Assembly (NCBI GenBank): GCA_014381035.1
Contig: JACMIS010000713.1
Location: 1-16,755 of the forward strand
DNA from: Armatimonadota bacterium
Lineage (GTDB): Bacteria > Armatimonadota > Armatimonadia > Armatimonadales > Armatimonadaceae
Reading direction: 5' to 3'
Length of the DNA stretch: 16,755 nt
Shown here: piece by piece, positions 14,169 to 16,755 of the stretch
Numbering within the stretch: position 1 is the stretch's first letter
Layout of the letters: every line of letters starts with the position of its first letter
Made by a program: the position numbers and the translations under genes
The notes under the pieces: model-generated
The model's input: the letters and a program-made list of their open reading frames with translations, nothing else
Told to the model about the DNA's origin: nothing
The model's database searches: none

Positions 14169-16755
14169 TATTTGATTTCGGCTGCGTTCGGGTCGGGGAC
14201 TTTGAGGGAGATGCCACGGGATACGCCGGGTTCCTGCATGGTAATGCCGAACCAGAGCGGCGCGGCTTCCATCGTGGTCGCGTTGTGTGTGATGACGATG
14301 AATTGGGACCCGGCGGAAATCCCGCTTCCGCCCTGCTGACCGAAGTCGCGTAGTAGGCTGGCGAACTTTTCGACGTTCGCGCCATCCAGCGGGGCGTCTA
14401 CTTCATCCAGCACGCAGAACGGGGCGGGACGTACTTCGAGGAAGGCGAAAAGGAGGGCGGTAGCGGTAAGGGCGCGTTCCCCACCGGAAAGAAGCGCGAG
14501 CGATTGCCGTTTCTTGCCTGGTGGCTCGGCTAAGATCTCGATACCGGTTTCCAGAATATCGTCGGGGTTGGTGAGAACGAGTTCCGTAGAGCCGCCGCCG
14601 AAAAGCCGCGAGAACAGTTTCCCGAATGCGACACCGACCGCGTGGAACGTTTCCGCGAAGACGCCGCGCGTGCTCTCGTCAATCTCCGAGATCGCTGCCA
14701 CGAGCCGTTCCTTTGCGGCGATGAGGTCCGCGCGTTGTTCCGTGAGGAAGCGGGACCGTTCGGAAAGCCGTTCGTACTCTTCGACCGCTCCGGTATTGAC
14801 CGCGCCCAGTGATTTGATCTCCCGTCGCAGTCGGGCGATTTCCTGCGCGACATCGCGGTCTACCGGTGCGCCGCCCGTTTGCGCGATGGCGTCGTCGGGC
14901 AGGAGTTCGTACTCGGTGAAAAGGCGTTCAGCTAACTGCTCCGCCTGGGTTTCGACGCGGGCGGATTTCTGTCGTGCGGTCGCCGCCAACGCGGACGCTT
15001 CCGCGGCGTGCTTATGTGCGATTTTGATACGCTCGGTCAGGGCAAAATTTTCCGCCAGCAGGGTTTGGCGCGCGCTCCGCCATTTTTCCAGGTTCGTTGT
15101 GTTCTCGGCAAGTGCCGCACGGGCGGCGTCCCGTTCGGCGGCACGCGGCACGGCTTCCGCCTCCTCGCGGGCAATCAGGGCGCGGGCTTCGTCGGCGCGG
15201 CGGGTACGGTCCTCGGCACCGATGGTAGCGCGAAGCGCGTTCTCTCGGGCGCGTTCGGCGTCGCGGGCGACATTGCGGGCACGTTCGCGCAGGGTCGCCA
15301 GTTCCGACGATAGTTTGCGGACCTGTGCCTGCGCTTCATCCCGACGCACTGCGAGCGATGCCTGTCGTTTTTGCAGTTCTTCGCGGGAGGCTTGCGCGCC
15401 CTCGTCTGCGGTCCCGGCATCGGCGACAGCGGCTTGCAGATTCGCTTCACGCGAGCGGTCGGCGGCGGCGGACTCCGCAAGCATCTTTGCCCGATCCCGA
15501 AGCGACGCCGACTCACGCCCAAGCCGTTCAGCATCGGCGCGTTTGGTCTGTGCCTTTCTCTCGGCATCGGCGGCAAAGTCACGCGCCGATTGGACGGCGA
15601 CTTCGGCGTCACGCACCGCCTGCCGCGCGACGGTCTCGGCGGTGCGAGCGTCGCTTTCCGCTGTTTTCAACCGTTCAACATCGGCACGGGCGATCCTCAC
15701 GGCATCGGTGAGTTCGGTTACCTCGCGCTTCCGTCCCAGAAGATTCGGACCGGGTTTGCCCTGTGCCCCACCGGTGATCGCCCCGGACGGCACCACGACC
15801 TCACCACCAAGCGTCACAATCTTTCCGAACTCGCGGGCAAGTTGCCGGGACACCTTTGTCGCCGTGTCCAGATCGTCCACGATGAGAACTCGTGCCAACA
15901 GGACATGCACAGCGGCGCGAACATCGGCATCGAAGCCGACCAGATCGGCGGCAGCCCCGAGCACGCCGGAATACTGCTTCGCGGCTTTGCGCAACGCCTC
16001 GGGAACGTCCGGCGCACGGAGCGAGTCGAGAGGGAGAAACGTGGCGCGACCGCCGCGCGTTTCGTTCAAATAACGAATCGCGGTTTTCGCTTCGGATTCC
16101 GTGTCGGTGATGATGTCTTGGAGCGAACCGCCCAGCGCGATCTCGATAGCCGTATCGAGGTCCGCCGGAACGCGCAGGGCGTCGGCGACCAGTTCGTATC
16201 GCCCGGTCAGTTTGCCCGTTTGCGCCGCTTTCGTGACCGATTTGACACCGACATAGTAGCCCTCCAGTGCCGACTCGGTTTCTTCCAGAACGCGCAATCG
16301 CGCCGCCTGTTCCGCGAGCCGTCGCTCCCGCGCCTGTCGTGCGTCGCTTGCCTTTGTCACGGCGTCGGTTGCGGCAGACCGTGCCGGTTCGCGCTGCTCG
16401 GAAAGCACGCGCCGGGTTTCTGCAAGAACCTTTTTCGCGGTCTCCGTCGCGGCATCCAGGGATTTGAAATCATCGCTGGCGGTGATCGCTTCGGCTTCGC
16501 GGGTCCCGGCGCGGGCGTCGGCGTCGGACACTTCGGCGTCGCGCGATGCGATGCGGACGCGAAGCGATTCCAGCTCCGCTTTTTGCGCGGCGAGTTTGCG
16601 GGCGAGCGTCAGATAGTCGGCTTCCTGTCCGGCGGCGGTGCGGGAAAGCTCGGTCAGCGTCCGTGCCGCTTCCTGCGCGATGGCTTCTACCGTTGCCAGT
16701 TCCCGATTCGCGATGGCCAACGTGTTTTCCGCTTCTTTCGCGGTCTCGGTCAACG
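14168..16755 (-). CDS. smc: Chromosome segregation protein SMC, C-terminal part (cut by window end)
   Basis: The frame is open to the right edge, so the N-terminal Walker A domain lies outside. The 861 visible residues hold a coiled coil (about 1-155), then the SMC hinge (160-335, with YVGVKSVTKAA, LGGSLQDIITDTE, GGRATFLPLDSL and GGEVVVPSGAITGGAQGKPG). A second, Ala/Arg/Glu-rich coiled coil runs from about 340 to 680. The C-terminal ATPase half has signature LSGGERA (755-761), Walker B FCVLDE (779-784) and ITHN. SMC dimers with ScpA and ScpB organise and segregate the chromosome. Between the D-loop and the ITHN strand there is an extra glycine-rich GGSGISAG, longer than usual. The DUF4375-like gene is translationally coupled downstream. 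Confidence 0.95.
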   Translation of the reverse strand, partial: LTETAKEAENTLAIANRELATVEAIAQEAARTLTELSRTAAGQEADYLTLARKLAAQKAELESLRVRIASRDAEVSDADARAGTREAEAITASDDFKSLDAATETAKKVLAETRRVLSEQREPARSAATDAVTKASDARQARERRLAEQAARLRVLEETESALEGYYVGVKSVTKAAQTGKLTGRYELVADALRVPADLDTAIEIALGGSLQDIITDTESEAKTAIRYLNETRGGRATFLPLDSLRAPDVPEALRKAAKQYSGVLGAAADLVGFDADVRAAVHVLLARVLIVDDLDTATKVSRQLAREFGKIVTLGGEVVVPSGAITGGAQGKPGPNLLGRKREVTELTDAVRIARADVERLKTAESDARTAETVARQAVRDAEVAVQSARDFAADAERKAQTKRADAERLGRESASLRDRAKMLAESAAADRSREANLQAAVADAGTADEGAQASREELQKRQASLAVRRDEAQAQVRKLSSELATLRERARNVARDAERARENALRATIGAEDRTRRADEARALIAREEAEAVPRAAERDAARAALAENTTNLEKWRSARQTLLAENFALTERIKIAHKHAAEASALAATARQKSARVETQAEQLAERLFTEYELLPDDAIAQTGGAPVDRDVAQEIARLRREIKSLGAVNTGAVEEYERLSERSRFLTEQRADLIAAKERLVAAISEIDESTRGVFAETFHAVGVAFGKLFSRLFGGGSTELVLTNPDDILETGIEILAEPPGKKRQSLALLSGGERALTATALLFAFLEVRPAPFCVLDEVDAPLDGANVEKFASLLRDFGQQGGSGISAGSQFIVITHNATTMEAAPLWFGITMQEPGVSRGISLKVPDPNAAEIK

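Noticed and set aside
14514..16073. Long plus-strand ORF (519 aa) opposite smc
   Set aside because: The Ala/Arg/Ser-rich low-complexity translation mirrors the coiled-coil codons of SMC. The minus strand has clear hinge and ATPase motifs.
1..16755. CRISPR arrays, IS elements, integrases or att sites
   Set aside because: No regularly spaced direct repeats, transposase motifs or terminal inverted repeats were seen in the window.

Overview
The window most likely comes from a free-living, moderately GC-rich bacterium of the Armatimonadota or a close relative. The main clue is a DUF1559-type prepilin (GFTLIELL start, then a [14 protein letters not shown] stretch, and an H-x9-DG motif near the end). 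This protein type is abundant in Armatimonadota and Planctomycetota. Tandem Uma2-family proteins and a GT4 glycosyltransferase with a CGTC motif near its N-terminus fit this. The assignment is an inference from protein style, with no marker-gene phylogeny.

Layout. (1) Positions 49-4621 are all on the minus strand. In transcription order they are: a membrane-anchored protein of unknown function (4621-3137), a DinB-like metal-binding protein (3075-2602), tRNA-Thr(CGT) with a good promoter of its own (2521-2398), a prepilin-like protein (2241-1342) and a GT4 glycosyltransferase (1326-49). (2) A divergent intergenic region (4622-4970) holds two inverted repeats and a possible short ORF. It is followed by an isocitrate dehydrogenase gene on the plus strand (4971-6125). 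(3) A 194-bp spacer contains overlapping, mutually exclusive hairpins and then an extended -10 promoter. This promoter drives a long plus-strand operon (6320-13703) for an Opp/Dpp-type peptide ABC transporter. (4) Converging on that operon with a 9-bp gap, a minus-strand pair encodes SMC (C-terminal 861 residues, cut by the window end) and a DUF4375-like protein.

The transporter operon is the most distinctive region. The order is substrate-binding lipoprotein, permease, permease, small membrane protein, ATPase (OppD type), Uma2, Uma2, ATPase (OppF type). All components of a peptide importer are present: binding protein, two EAA-motif permeases and two ATPases with complete nucleotide-binding motifs. 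Three extra genes sit inside the set. The binding protein has a C-terminal transmembrane helix besides its lipoprotein-like N-terminus, one permease has an extra N-terminal helix, and the second ATPase lacks the usual C-terminal extension. The two Uma2 copies have lost different conserved acidic positions, so they may work as a pair or be decaying.

No IS element, integrase, CRISPR array or rRNA was seen. Apart from the transporter operon and its accessory genes, the content looks like ordinary chromosomal housekeeping and cell-envelope genes.
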